Below, piece by piece: positions 35,416 to 54,542 of a stretch of 64,000 bases of DNA. Position numbers and translations under genes: made by a program. The stretch is from Argentina anserina (Eukaryota > Streptophyta > Magnoliopsida > Rosales > Rosaceae). Under the pieces are notes generated by a model that was not told the DNA's origin, searched no databases, and saw only the letters and a list, made by a program, of their open reading frames with translations. The stretch covers positions 12,659,395-12,723,394 of the forward strand of contig NC_065878.1 of NCBI RefSeq assembly GCF_933775445.1. The letters are read 5' to 3'. Every line of letters begins with the position of its first letter. Position 1 is the first letter of the stretch.

Positions 35416-36464
35416 GTACCTCTGTAGCCAATTTCTACTAGCAAAGGAATATCAAAACCAAGAAAAAAAAGGAATTGGACTTCATGCATGCCCAAGTAGC
35501 TTTTATGTTGGTTAAAACAAAATTGGTGCAATGTGGGGAGATACTATAGCGCATGCTGCACAAACTTGACACCATGTTCACGTTCTCGTGTATTTTAGTA
35601 TACTGGTATTCTAATTAACAGCACCAGGGACATCAGTATGAAAATAAATATATAATAACAAATGACTTTTTTCATTTTGTTTAGGTTGGTAGTGTATTAG
35701 TATGCAAAGACCAAAGTTTCTAGGACATGCATTTCATGATTTGATGAGCAGTTTTTTTAAGCATGATGATCCTTGTATTGTTTTTGTTTTCGTTTGTTTG
35801 GTTCACATGATTGTTTTTCCTTTTGACACTTGAGAAAAAAGGGAAGTTGATCAATATTGTTTGAAGCTCTTTCATTATCGCCTCCATCAATAATAGTGGA
35901 GTTCGGTCAAAGTTTCATTTCTCCGATGTTTGATCCTACCGTGCGCTGAGCATAAGTATGCAGTGTCGTTCTCATTATGTTTGAATGAGGGCTAAACTCC
36001 TCAAAAGAAGCAACAAAGCCAAAATGAAACCAAAACAGAAGTATTAAGATTAATCCAGAGTAGGTTGGAATGGAAATCAAGAAGCAAGACTGGCTTCCAA
36101 TTATGGATGGGTGAAGGTCTTTTGTTGGCCTTTGATTTTTCCGGTTGAGACTTTGAGAGACCCACTTTGTGAGAGAGAGACCCGAAACTTAAGTAGTTGA
36201 ATAAAAATCGATTTTGACAACTTTTACCTGAAAATTAGCTATCGAGTCCCACTTGGAAGTAGGAAATTAAGTGGGCGATCCGTAGCAAAGAGGAACTCCT
36301 TTTCACTTCCGGACTTGAGTTTGCCTTCAATCCTAATTCTACTTACAACAGAAGTCTTAGCCTAGCTATATAACCACAGCCACTCGCCATGCTGTTCTCA
36401 TTGGTGATCTTGCACATCTCTGCAGAACTGTATTCTGACATCGATCTTTGAATCTTCATTTGCA
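35416..36464. other. GRF9 3' UTR and promoter of the hydrolase gene
   Basis: AT-rich, no coding potential. The first few hundred bases should be the GRF9 3' UTR. The right end leads into the TATA box at 36367. Confidence 0.5.
36367..36373 (+). promoter_or_regulatory. TATA box of the ABHD17-like gene
   Basis: TATATAA, 92 bases before the start codon at 36465, followed by a C/T-rich leader. Position and sequence suit a plant core promoter. Confidence 0.6.
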
Positions 36465-37472
36465 ATGGGTTTGTTGCATGCTTTGTTTAATAAAATTGCG
36501 TATCAACCTCCGGAGAATCCAAGCTACACTCTGGAAGAAGAGAACGAGAAGCTAAAGCTGAAGTTGGCCTTGTTCAGAGATAACCCCCCTTGGTACCACC
36601 AAGAATGTCCAGATAATGTGGAAGTCGACAAGATCAGGACGAAGAGAGGCAATGATATTGTGACGGTGTATGTTAACAACCCCTCGGCCTCCTTGACTCT
36701 TCTATACTCACACAGTAATGCACAAGATTTGGGTCTTCTAATAAGGATCAAATGCTTGGAGAAGCTCAGTGATGACCTCGGAGTCAATATAATGACGTAT
36801 GATTACTCCGGTTACGGCCAGTCAACTGGGAAGCCAAGTGAGAAGAACAGCTATGCCGACATAGAAGCTGCGTATGGATGCCTTGTGGAGAAGTACGGTG
36901 CAAAGGAGGAAGATGTAATCTTATATGGATGCTCCATCGGTGCTGGACCGACGACAGACCTAGCAACCCGGTTGCCGAAACTGAGGGGTGTGGTTCTTGA
37001 AGGTGCATTCACATCTATCTTTCGGTTAGTAAACTTGCATAAAATTTGTGGTCTAGGGTTGAAGAAAGGATCGCATTCGTTTGACATATATAACAATCTT
37101 GAGAAAATACCTTTAGTTTGTTGCCCCGTGCTGGTGATTCATGGCACGAATGATGAACTAGTGGACTTGTCGCATGGCCAGCAGCTTTGGAGTCAGTCGA
37201 AGTGCAAGTATGAACCATTATGGATAGAAGAAGGGAGCCACTTGAACAACTATTCCCGATACAAGGAGCATTTGAAGAAGTTTGTATCGGACATGGAAAT
37301 AAGAAATAACCAGAGCATTGATCATGAAGAGAAGTCGAGGGCCAAGTCTGAAGATATTTTATGTAAATCAGCTGGGGAGGAGCAAGCAAGGAATGGCAAT
37401 GCAAAGAGCTTCAGATCAGTTAGATTATTGAATTGTTTTAAGACAAAACTAGAGCAGACTTCTCATAAATAA
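36465..37472 (+). CDS. Alpha/beta hydrolase, ABHD17-like (putative protein depalmitoylase or esterase), intronless
   Basis: 335 residues from ATG at 36465 to TAA. The fold is an alpha/beta hydrolase: strand-turn LLYSHSNAQDLG (oxyanion region), YDYSGYGQSTGKPSE, nucleophile elbow LYGCSIGAGPTTDLA, acid VIHGTNDELVDLSHG and the His in IEEGSHLNNYSRY. Ser of GCSIGAG, Asp of TNDE and His of GSH form the expected triad. Compared with the usual family motif (GQSVGSG; GGGHCNLE) the elbow and the His loop are altered. In animals ABHD17 proteins remove palmitate from membrane proteins; the plant role is inferred. The N-terminus lacks a signal peptide. Plant homologues normally have several introns, so this may be a retroposed copy. 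A 45-residue Lys/Glu/Asn-rich tail follows the domain. Confidence 0.85.
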   Translation: MGLLHALFNKIAYQPPENPSYTLEEENEKLKLKLALFRDNPPWYHQECPDNVEVDKIRTKRGNDIVTVYVNNPSASLTLLYSHSNAQDLGLLIRIKCLEKLSDDLGVNIMTYDYSGYGQSTGKPSEKNSYADIEAAYGCLVEKYGAKEEDVILYGCSIGAGPTTDLATRLPKLRGVVLEGAFTSIFRLVNLHKICGLGLKKGSHSFDIYNNLEKIPLVCCPVLVIHGTNDELVDLSHGQQLWSQSKCKYEPLWIEEGSHLNNYSRYKEHLKKFVSDMEIRNNQSIDHEEKSRAKSEDILCKSAGEEQARNGNAKSFRSVRLLNCFKTKLEQTSHK

Positions 37473-38302
37473 GACAAAAGGTAGGATTATTTACATGTTT
37501 GATTCTTACTGTAAATTTAATAATAGAGGGTAAAATCACGTACGCAGAATTAAATCGACCATGAAAATTTCTGCAAAGAGCGTCTCTTGTTATTTGACTG
37601 TTGTACTGACCAGCCAAAATCGGCAATATTAAATCGACCATGAAAAAATAAGTTAAATCAGTCGGCTAAACATAGTCCGATGAAAGTACTCTAAATATTT
37701 ATGGCAAATGCATAAGCAAGTGCAGACCCAGAAACTAAATATTTATGAAAAACAAGATTGATATCTTTCTGATTTTAATCATATTGAATACATAACGGCA
37801 AGCATTCCACAGTGTCAGGGGCTCGGAAATATTTTAAATCAAGCACTTTCCAGAACAAGGTCAAAGGAACAATCTTTCTCAAACTGCCTCCTGAACACAA
37901 GAGGAACTATAAATGACAACAATAAGAGGTTCTGTACACACATTAGCAAAACAAGCTTAGTCTGCATCAATAAAACTTGCACATCTAAATCAAATTTGAC
38001 CCAAAAACAAAATCATTGATCCGTTTTCCCTTTTCCCAGAGAACTAAATTCAGCATTATAATTCGTTTCAACTAAACAATTAAACTTTACACATATAAGT
38101 GAAAATTTGATTATTCTTATACAATTCCGGATAAGGAAATTATAACAGTAAACGGAAAAAATTCAGCACATCAAGAGCAAACTGTTCGATCTTGGTAGTT
38201 AAACCATAACCCAGATTTTAGAGCTCAATAAAATCTACAGCACAGTTGAGTTGGGCAACCCTTGCATGCCTCATGATCAAGCAACTAGTTTTCCAGCTTA
38301 AT
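37473..38302. other. Intergenic DNA
   Basis: Hydrolase 3' UTR on the left, then AT-rich DNA with no recognisable gene or repeat. Confidence 0.45.
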
Positions 38303-38310
38303 GTCCCTAT
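38303..38310 (+). repeat. 8-bp target-site duplication, left copy
   Basis: GTCCCTAT, exactly repeated at 39491-39498. Confidence 0.85.
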
Positions 38311-39490
38311 CTATGTTGCACGGACACGGCACTTGGAGGCGTGTCGCCGTGTCCGACACGTCCGGACACGGTGATACGACACGATACGCCTTTTTTCAGT
38401 ATCGGACACGCCACATGGCGTATCTGAAAATTTTGACTTTCCGATACGTTGACCGACGCGCCACAACTTCACAATGACCTAAAATGTCGCCGTGAAAGAC
38501 GAATTCGACGGTGGTGTGCAACGGTGTTAAACCCAGAAAAGAGATGATTGAATTAGTTTCCAATTCAGAGGAAATTAAGGTGGAAGTGAATTGGGAAGGA
38601 AGGAAGAATGTTGAGCTTACCAGAAGAGGACCGATTTACCTATTAAGGAGTCTTGGTTACGCTGAAAGGATGACGGCGGCAGAGTAACAATGGTGAAGAT
38701 GCAGAAAAGGAAAAACCCAAATTAGATCCTGATTAAAGAAATCAAATGGGTGATCGAGTTAGGTATGAAGATACAAAGCCAAGCTTACCCACAGAAGCTC
38801 ATCGGAATCTAGAACTGCAGATCGGATTCCATGGAAACTCAATACTGCTACAGTTCCTGACGGAACTGTAATTTGGGCTGAGATGATGACTGATGGATAT
38901 GGCTCAATAGAGAAAGAGGAGAGGAACACCGTGGTGATAATGCATGTATGATTTTTGGCTGGACGGCAGCGGAGAGAACGAAGAGAGATGGTGGCCGTGG
39001 TGAGTTCGATGGAGAAGGTGAGAGAGTTGGTGTGGCTGTGTTGTCGAACTGAGAGAGAGATGTGGCATATGGAACTTTAAGGAAAGGAGTTTGGGCTGAG
39101 GGAGTATGGGCTCGGTTTAGGGCCTAGAGGTAATAGACTGGAGATTTTCTAAGTCCTAGAGTTACTAGCCCAAATCTGATATTGGAGTTTGATCCAACGG
39201 CTCCGATTGATCGATGTTAGATCAACGATCATAGTTAATTTGCGTAAAAAAAATTTAAGTAAATCATTTTTAAAACGAGGACTAGGTTTGTGTATAATCG
39301 AACTAGAAATTGAAAGAGAGGACTAGGTTTACCAATTTGGGGTATTGTTAATTTATTTTATGTATTAAAAATATATATAATTAATTTTTATTTTGCCGTG
39401 TCGGAGCCGTGTCGAAATAGGAGTTTTTGAGATTTGCCGTGTCGCGCCGTGTCGTGTCGCCGTGTCCGTGTCCGTGTCCATGCAACATAG
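38311..39490. mobile_element. Non-autonomous hAT-like element, 1180 bp
   Basis: Termini are CTATGTTGCACGGACACGG at 38311 and its inverted partner CCGTGTCCATGCAACATAG ending at 39490 (one mismatch). Perfect 8-bp duplications (GTCCCTAT) flank it, the hAT signature. Both subterminal regions are packed with GACACGG/CCGTGTC repeats, as expected for transposase-binding arrays. There is no transposase frame, so movement would need a related autonomous element. Confidence 0.88.
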
Positions 39491-39498
39491 GTCCCTAT
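39491..39498 (+). repeat. 8-bp target-site duplication, right copy
   Basis: GTCCCTAT, partner of 38303-38310. Confidence 0.85.
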
Positions 39499-39671
39499 GA
39501 ATCACATTTTTCTCATGACTATGGCAAAGCCTGCGTCAAGCACGATATATAGTTATATACCAGCACCAAAAACAAAAGAAAAAAATCTCATCAATTTCCT
39601 CAACACAGAAAATGCAATGAAGAAAGAGGGTTTAGGGGTTTAGAGAGGAACTTAAAGTAGTGCTCGTTCCT

Positions 39672-39865
39672 CAGTGAGGTCAGTGCTTTCCCTCAAAAGC
39701 AGCCTCATCGCCAGGAGCATACTCAAAGATCAAGAAGATGCGCTTGTCATCGTGGAACCAACCATAGAGACGAAGAATATTTAAGGTGCCTCAGACTGGT
39801 CTGATACTTCATCTGTCTCCTCAGAGGGTGGTGGATGTTGTACTTTTAAGACTTTGATAATGAAA
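39672..39865 (-). pseudogene. AUR3: Relic of one Aurora kinase exon (Aurora-3-like)
   Basis: On the minus strand one frame reads [20 protein letters not shown] and, after a frame shift near 39785, [20 protein letters not shown]. It continues into [11 protein letters not shown] and a stop. This is the region from helix C to the hinge of an Aurora serine/threonine kinase; GWFHD is the plant Aurora-3 form of this segment as I recall it. No Gly-loop, catalytic-loop or DFG exon was found nearby. The position between GRF9 and the AAA ATPase is where Arabidopsis has AUR3, so this is best read as what remains of the orthologue. Confidence 0.75.
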
Positions 39866-40158
39866 AAACCATTCAACATGAGAAAACAGATTCATTGTTA
39901 ACTTATAAATTGATAGGTAAAGGCACCAGTAAATAGACAAGAACAAGGCATGATTGGCATCCAGTAGTACCCCTCCATAAAGTAGAACCAGTTTCTACAA
40001 AATAGATAATATATCATTTGATTGGAACGGAATTTGAAATGGGTACTCCATCCAGAAACATCCGGAAAGGAAGTTGTGACATCATCTCTAAACCTACATA
40101 TGGATCATTAGCTATACGACATTAACCGGGAATGTGTCTATTTCTAACAGTATCCAAT
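39866..40158. other. Intergenic DNA and 3' UTR of the PWWP gene
   Basis: No coding signal beyond the Aurora relic. The segment next to 40159 should be the PWWP gene 3' UTR. Confidence 0.45.
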
Positions 40159-42681
40159 CTAAGCCGAGGATTCATCCATTGTGCTCACCACCTGAAGAAG
40201 CTTCTTTATTTCATTCTGCAATTTAGATGTGGACACTTCCTGAACCGAGTCTTTTCCCAGCATTGAGCTGATCATCTCAAGTTTATGCCTGATGACACCA
40301 ACCTGTGATGGCTGACCAGAAGGTCTTTGTGAAGCTACTGAAGCCTTACTTGCAGTCTTGCGACCCTTCTTCTTAGCTGGAGGAGACTCAGGTAATGCGC
40401 TCAGCTCACGAGTCTTGTTGGAAGCACTTGAGGGATTTTGGAGCCGGAAATTGACATTAGAAGCTCCAAAGGGACTGTGGAGTAGAGAATAATTGAAGGC
40501 TTCTTCTGCATCAGAGCTCATTACGAACGCCACACGAGCACAGAAATTGGTGTAGAACATCTCCGTTTCAGTTTCATCTAGTTCCCCGAATTTACTGTAT
40601 ATTTCAAGAAGATCATCCTTGGTAGGCAGTGAGGATCCGGGGCCAAATGTTACAAATAGGGATGCAGGAGAAGCCTTCTCTTGTGCCTCCTTAATCTTCC
40701 AATCCCGAGCTTCAGCACGCTTTCGTCTTCCTCTGATCAGCTCTGAAATTGGTGGCTCAGGAGCTTGCTTTTTCTCAGGCTTATCTTTTTTATTGTTGAT
40801 GTTCCTCTTTCCACGTCCATTGACAGGCAGATTCTCTGCCTTGGCATTGTCTTCTCCCAACGACTTAATTACAGAATTTAGCTTCCTTCTCTTTGAACTT
40901 CGTGCCACAGCAGCCTGCTTTCTAATAACCTTATCAGACTTCATAACGTGTTCCTTCCCAGTGTCCCTCTTCCCAGATTCACCTTCTGTCTGCTTTTTTG
41001 TACACTTATTAGACTTCAAAACTAGTTTCTTCTTCTCAATGTCCCTCTTCCCAGATTCACCTTCTGTCTCAGCAGCTCGCTTTTTTGTACGCTCATCAGA
41101 CTTCATAACTTGTTTCTTCTCAATGTCTCTCTTCCCGGACCCCCTTTCATGCAAGTTCGCATCAGCTTGATTGTCTTTGACCAATAAACCCGAGACTTTG
41201 CCTTTTTCCTTACTTGATTCGGAAGCCAACATAGCCTCACCATGAATATAACTACTTTTCTGCTTCTTCCGTCTGGATGATACCCCATGTTTCTCCGAGG
41301 TTACACCTTCTTTGTTTTTAAAGTCAACATCATTGGCTTCTGCAAGAAGATCAGTAATGCTCTTCTCCTTCCTATTATGGGGCTGCCTATTTTCTATACT
41401 TGGCGGTGACTTATGCAACAAACTACGTTCAGCATTTTCCGTATTGGAGCCAACGGGAGAAGACAGATTGTCATCAGATGGCCACTGCACTGGGACTTCC
41501 ACCATCTTCTGCTCATCTTCAAGACCAGGAATTAGCTGGGGTTCAATGTAAACAGGTAACTCATAGCCCCCTTTCGAATAGTAGAAGGCAGACAGCAAGC
41601 TCTTCAATACATTGAGCTCAAGAACACTAGTCAAGGATGCAACTTGTGCAACACGTTTCAATTCAGCAAGAAGGCCAATCGGCTGAGATAGATGACCAAA
41701 AAACTTCCCAACTCGGCCTTCAGGAATGTCAACTCCTTCCTTAACTCCAGCATTTTGTGCCAAGGGTCGGTTACTGCCACTTGGAAACTCTTCACCCATG
41801 CAACCACAACTCATCTTGAACCTCACAAGCCTACCAATCTCATCCACAGCCTGCTGCACAGCAATAACAAAAACCTTGGAGCTACTCAGCTTGGAGTTCT
41901 CCACAAAATTCTCCTCAAAGGGCTTCAATTGCGACGGATGGCACCACGCAAAAGTGCCATCCCCAAAGTATGCTACAAGAAGTTTATCCTTGGCTTTCAA
42001 TTTGGCTGCATGCTCAGATGCATCTGCAGGATCACAAATCTGGCCCGGCCACCACGGGTGGTTCTTAATCTTACCCCACACAAAATCCCCAACACAAAAC
42101 TCATATCCTCCATCTCCCGCCTCTTCTCCTACCTCGTCTTCACCATTTTCACTCTTGCCTGCACCCGAAGCCCCAACCACCTCATTTCCCCCAATTTCAT
42201 CCAAACACTTGCCATTCTCCTCAACACCGTCGTTCACTCCAGAATCGGCAGACACATTCCCATTCTCCTTAGCCGCGTCGTTCACACCAGAACAAGAACT
42301 ATTCCCATTCTCCTCCTCAACCCCGGAATCAGCGGCCTTGTTTTCGCCGCAGGAGTTCCCATTCTCCTCCGCCGTCTCGGAACCAACACTCACCAGCTTC
42401 CTCTCATCATCATCATCCCCAACACTCTCACTCCCTCTGAACCTCGACATACACGTGTCGAGCTCCCCGAAGCTCATCCCCACCGGGACTTTAGCCTCCA
42501 CAGTGTGAACCAGCTCAACAAACGACCTAACCAGCTCCCCACCGGACATCCCCGGCCCGACCCGGGTCCCACCGGAGTCATCAACCGCTGTCGTCTTCTC
42601 ATCCCCAACCTCAAACCTAACCGCTCCAGAACCCGACCCGGAGCCCTCAGCTAGGGCGGTAGATCTCCCCAACGTTCCCAT
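40159..42681 (-). CDS. PWWP-domain chromatin protein (PDP family) with C-terminal RRM-like region
   Basis: One coding exon of 840 residues from ATG at 42679-42681. An acidic, Asn/Gly/Glu-rich N-terminus (1-190) precedes a PWWP domain (about 194-260: VGDFVWGKIKNHPWWPG). This fold reads methylated histone H3 and binds DNA. A mid region with helices carries PVYIEPQLIPG. Then come Lys-rich nuclear-type segments (about 490-640) with three related units containing GKRDIEKK or GKRDTGKE, and an RRM-like domain (about 690-775: SLFVTFGPGSSLPTKDDLLE). A final coiled segment ends at MDESSA. Arabidopsis PDP proteins of this layout act with MSI4/5 and PEAT complexes in histone modification and flowering control; transfer of that role is inference. 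A 5' UTR intron (about 42685-42831) separates the leader from the ATG. Confidence 0.9.
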   Translation of the reverse strand: MGTLGRSTALAEGSGSGSGAVRFEVGDEKTTAVDDSGGTRVGPGMSGGELVRSFVELVHTVEAKVPVGMSFGELDTCMSRFRGSESVGDDDDERKLVSVGSETAEENGNSCGENKAADSGVEEENGNSSCSGVNDAAKENGNVSADSGVNDGVEENGKCLDEIGGNEVVGASGAGKSENGEDEVGEEAGDGGYEFCVGDFVWGKIKNHPWWPGQICDPADASEHAAKLKAKDKLLVAYFGDGTFAWCHPSQLKPFEENFVENSKLSSSKVFVIAVQQAVDEIGRLVRFKMSCGCMGEEFPSGSNRPLAQNAGVKEGVDIPEGRVGKFFGHLSQPIGLLAELKRVAQVASLTSVLELNVLKSLLSAFYYSKGGYELPVYIEPQLIPGLEDEQKMVEVPVQWPSDDNLSSPVGSNTENAERSLLHKSPPSIENRQPHNRKEKSITDLLAEANDVDFKNKEGVTSEKHGVSSRRKKQKSSYIHGEAMLASESSKEKGKVSGLLVKDNQADANLHERGSGKRDIEKKQVMKSDERTKKRAAETEGESGKRDIEKKKLVLKSNKCTKKQTEGESGKRDTGKEHVMKSDKVIRKQAAVARSSKRRKLNSVIKSLGEDNAKAENLPVNGRGKRNINNKKDKPEKKQAPEPPISELIRGRRKRAEARDWKIKEAQEKASPASLFVTFGPGSSLPTKDDLLEIYSKFGELDETETEMFYTNFCARVAFVMSSDAEEAFNYSLLHSPFGASNVNFRLQNPSSASNKTRELSALPESPPAKKKGRKTASKASVASQRPSGQPSQVGVIRHKLEMISSMLGKDSVQEVSTSKLQNEIKKLLQVVSTMDESSA

Positions 42682-42684
42682 GAC

Positions 42685-42831
42685 CTAAAAATCAATCAAG
42701 CTCAAAACCCTAAAACCTAGACAAGAAAAAAAAAACCAGTAATTCTAAGGTTTAGCTAAGCACCAGTAAGAAGCAATTATGGAAATTCCAGGACATAGAG
42801 AGAAGAGGAAGATTAGAGAGGGTTTACATAC
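42685..42831 (-). other. 5' UTR intron of the PWWP gene
   Basis: On the minus strand, CTTCAG/GTATGTAA at 42831 is a strong donor, and TTTTTAG at 42685 lies just before the ATG at 42681. A (GA)n tract at 42862-42882 lies in the leader upstream of it. Confidence 0.65.
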
Positions 42832-43393
42832 CTGAAGAGAGAAGGTTTTAAAGGGTTGAAGGGAGAGAGAGAGAGAGAGACTGAGGAATTTGAAAAGTTT
42901 CAGAGTGAAAAATTGGAAATTTGAATTTGGGGGTATTACAGAAAATGAGATGAACTATTGAACTCTGTGTGCGCTTTTTAATATCGCCGCGAGAAATTGG
43001 AGGGCGGTCGTGGCTTTTATCATTTTCGATTTGTTTTGTCGTTACAATAGCAATTCAGGAACAAGAAAAAGATCGTAACTTGATATTACGCTTATATTTC
43101 AGATCATGTTTTTTTTTTTAAACCCATATACAGCTTGTACAATAATCATTATCCATCATTTAGTGTTATAATTACACCTCAATTCTCAGTCAAAAGACCA
43201 CAAAGAATGCCCCAGGCAGTCCAGTTTGAGGCGTGATATTTACACAACTAAGATAGGCTTTCCATTTGTTCCTTTCCTTCCTTCCTTCCTCACTCTGCCT
43301 CCTGAGTTATAGAGCATGATGTTTCTACTTGTGGCAAAATAAACACAGGACTGATGTGATAATATAGGGTATAGGAAAATGGCAGATAGGCAT
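42832..43393. other. PWWP promoter and 3' UTR of the AAA ATPase gene
   Basis: 42840-42960 is the purine-rich leader and promoter of the PWWP gene. 43100-43393 is AT-rich and should include the ATPase 3' UTR. Nothing else is seen. Confidence 0.45.
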
Positions 43394-53610
<10,217 letters not shown>

Positions 53611-54537
53611 ATCTGAGGAAGATTTGCGATCGTTAATATATGCGAAGAGGATGAGAGAGAAAGAGAGAGGAGAGAGAGAAAGTTGGGGGTTGTCTTACCA
53701 TTTGCGGCGGAGACTTGCCGAGAAAGTCATTGAGTTTTTTTTCAGCTTTGTTCAGACGCCGGTGAAGAGAAGAGAAGAAACTGGAGGCTATGTATAACTG
53801 AAAAAGCAATTGAAAAGCGTGACATGGTATTTTGTGTATGGTACAATCTTTTTTCGATTAACCTATTTCTCGTAAATCCAAATTAAAGCTTCGAAAGTTC
53901 GAATTGTTCATGATTGGGAAGTTGAAGTAAAATGAATGATCATGCACTCAAATCTTATTGAATCTCACATAGTTTAAGAAAATAACTATTTAAGCTACCA
54001 TTAATTGAATATAAATAGAGTTTAGGGTTTATGCAATCAACAAAATAGAGCCCTAGTCGTTATGGTACCATGGACAACGAGAGAGAACCCTAATTGACAA
54101 TGGTGCACTGTGTAAGTGTTAATACTCTCGAATACCTTAGCAAGTATATATATATAGTCAAAAATGTCTTAATCTCGATCAGAGGAGGAGACCCTAATTG
54201 ACGAGCTTTAGACTATAAAAACTAACAGTGTCAAGTCTTCTAGAACCAAACCAAATCAGAACAGGCATGGAATATCGATTACAGGAAGAATCACTTCTAC
54301 TGAAGTGCAATGGTTCTATATAAAATATAGCAAACTAACAATGAGTCGTATTATGAGAAGCATTAAGGGTTCAGCACATGCTAAACAAGTGTTTAAACTA
54401 TACATTTGAAATTTAGAATACATGATCTGGAATTCTGTATTATGGTTCTTGGGGGTGGCCATGAAATTTTTGGTTTAGTTGTATTAGTAACTCAGTAAGT
54501 CACTAAATTCATATGGCATCTGAATGACAGAGAGAAC
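53611..54537. other. Promoter side of the AAA ATPase gene, intergenic
   Basis: 53611-53800 is GA-rich on plus and should be the minus-strand 5' UTR and core promoter. The remainder is AT-rich with a (TA)n stretch near 54146-54158. No gene seen. Confidence 0.45.
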
Positions 54538-54542
54538 AAAAC
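54538..54542 (+). repeat. Target-site duplication of the solo LTR, left copy
   Basis: AAAAC, exactly matched at 57127-57131. Confidence 0.75.

Noticed and set aside
41692..42654. 320- and 260-codon plus-strand frames
   Set aside because: Antisense to the PWWP-domain gene, whose minus-strand frame carries clear domains; the plus frames have none.
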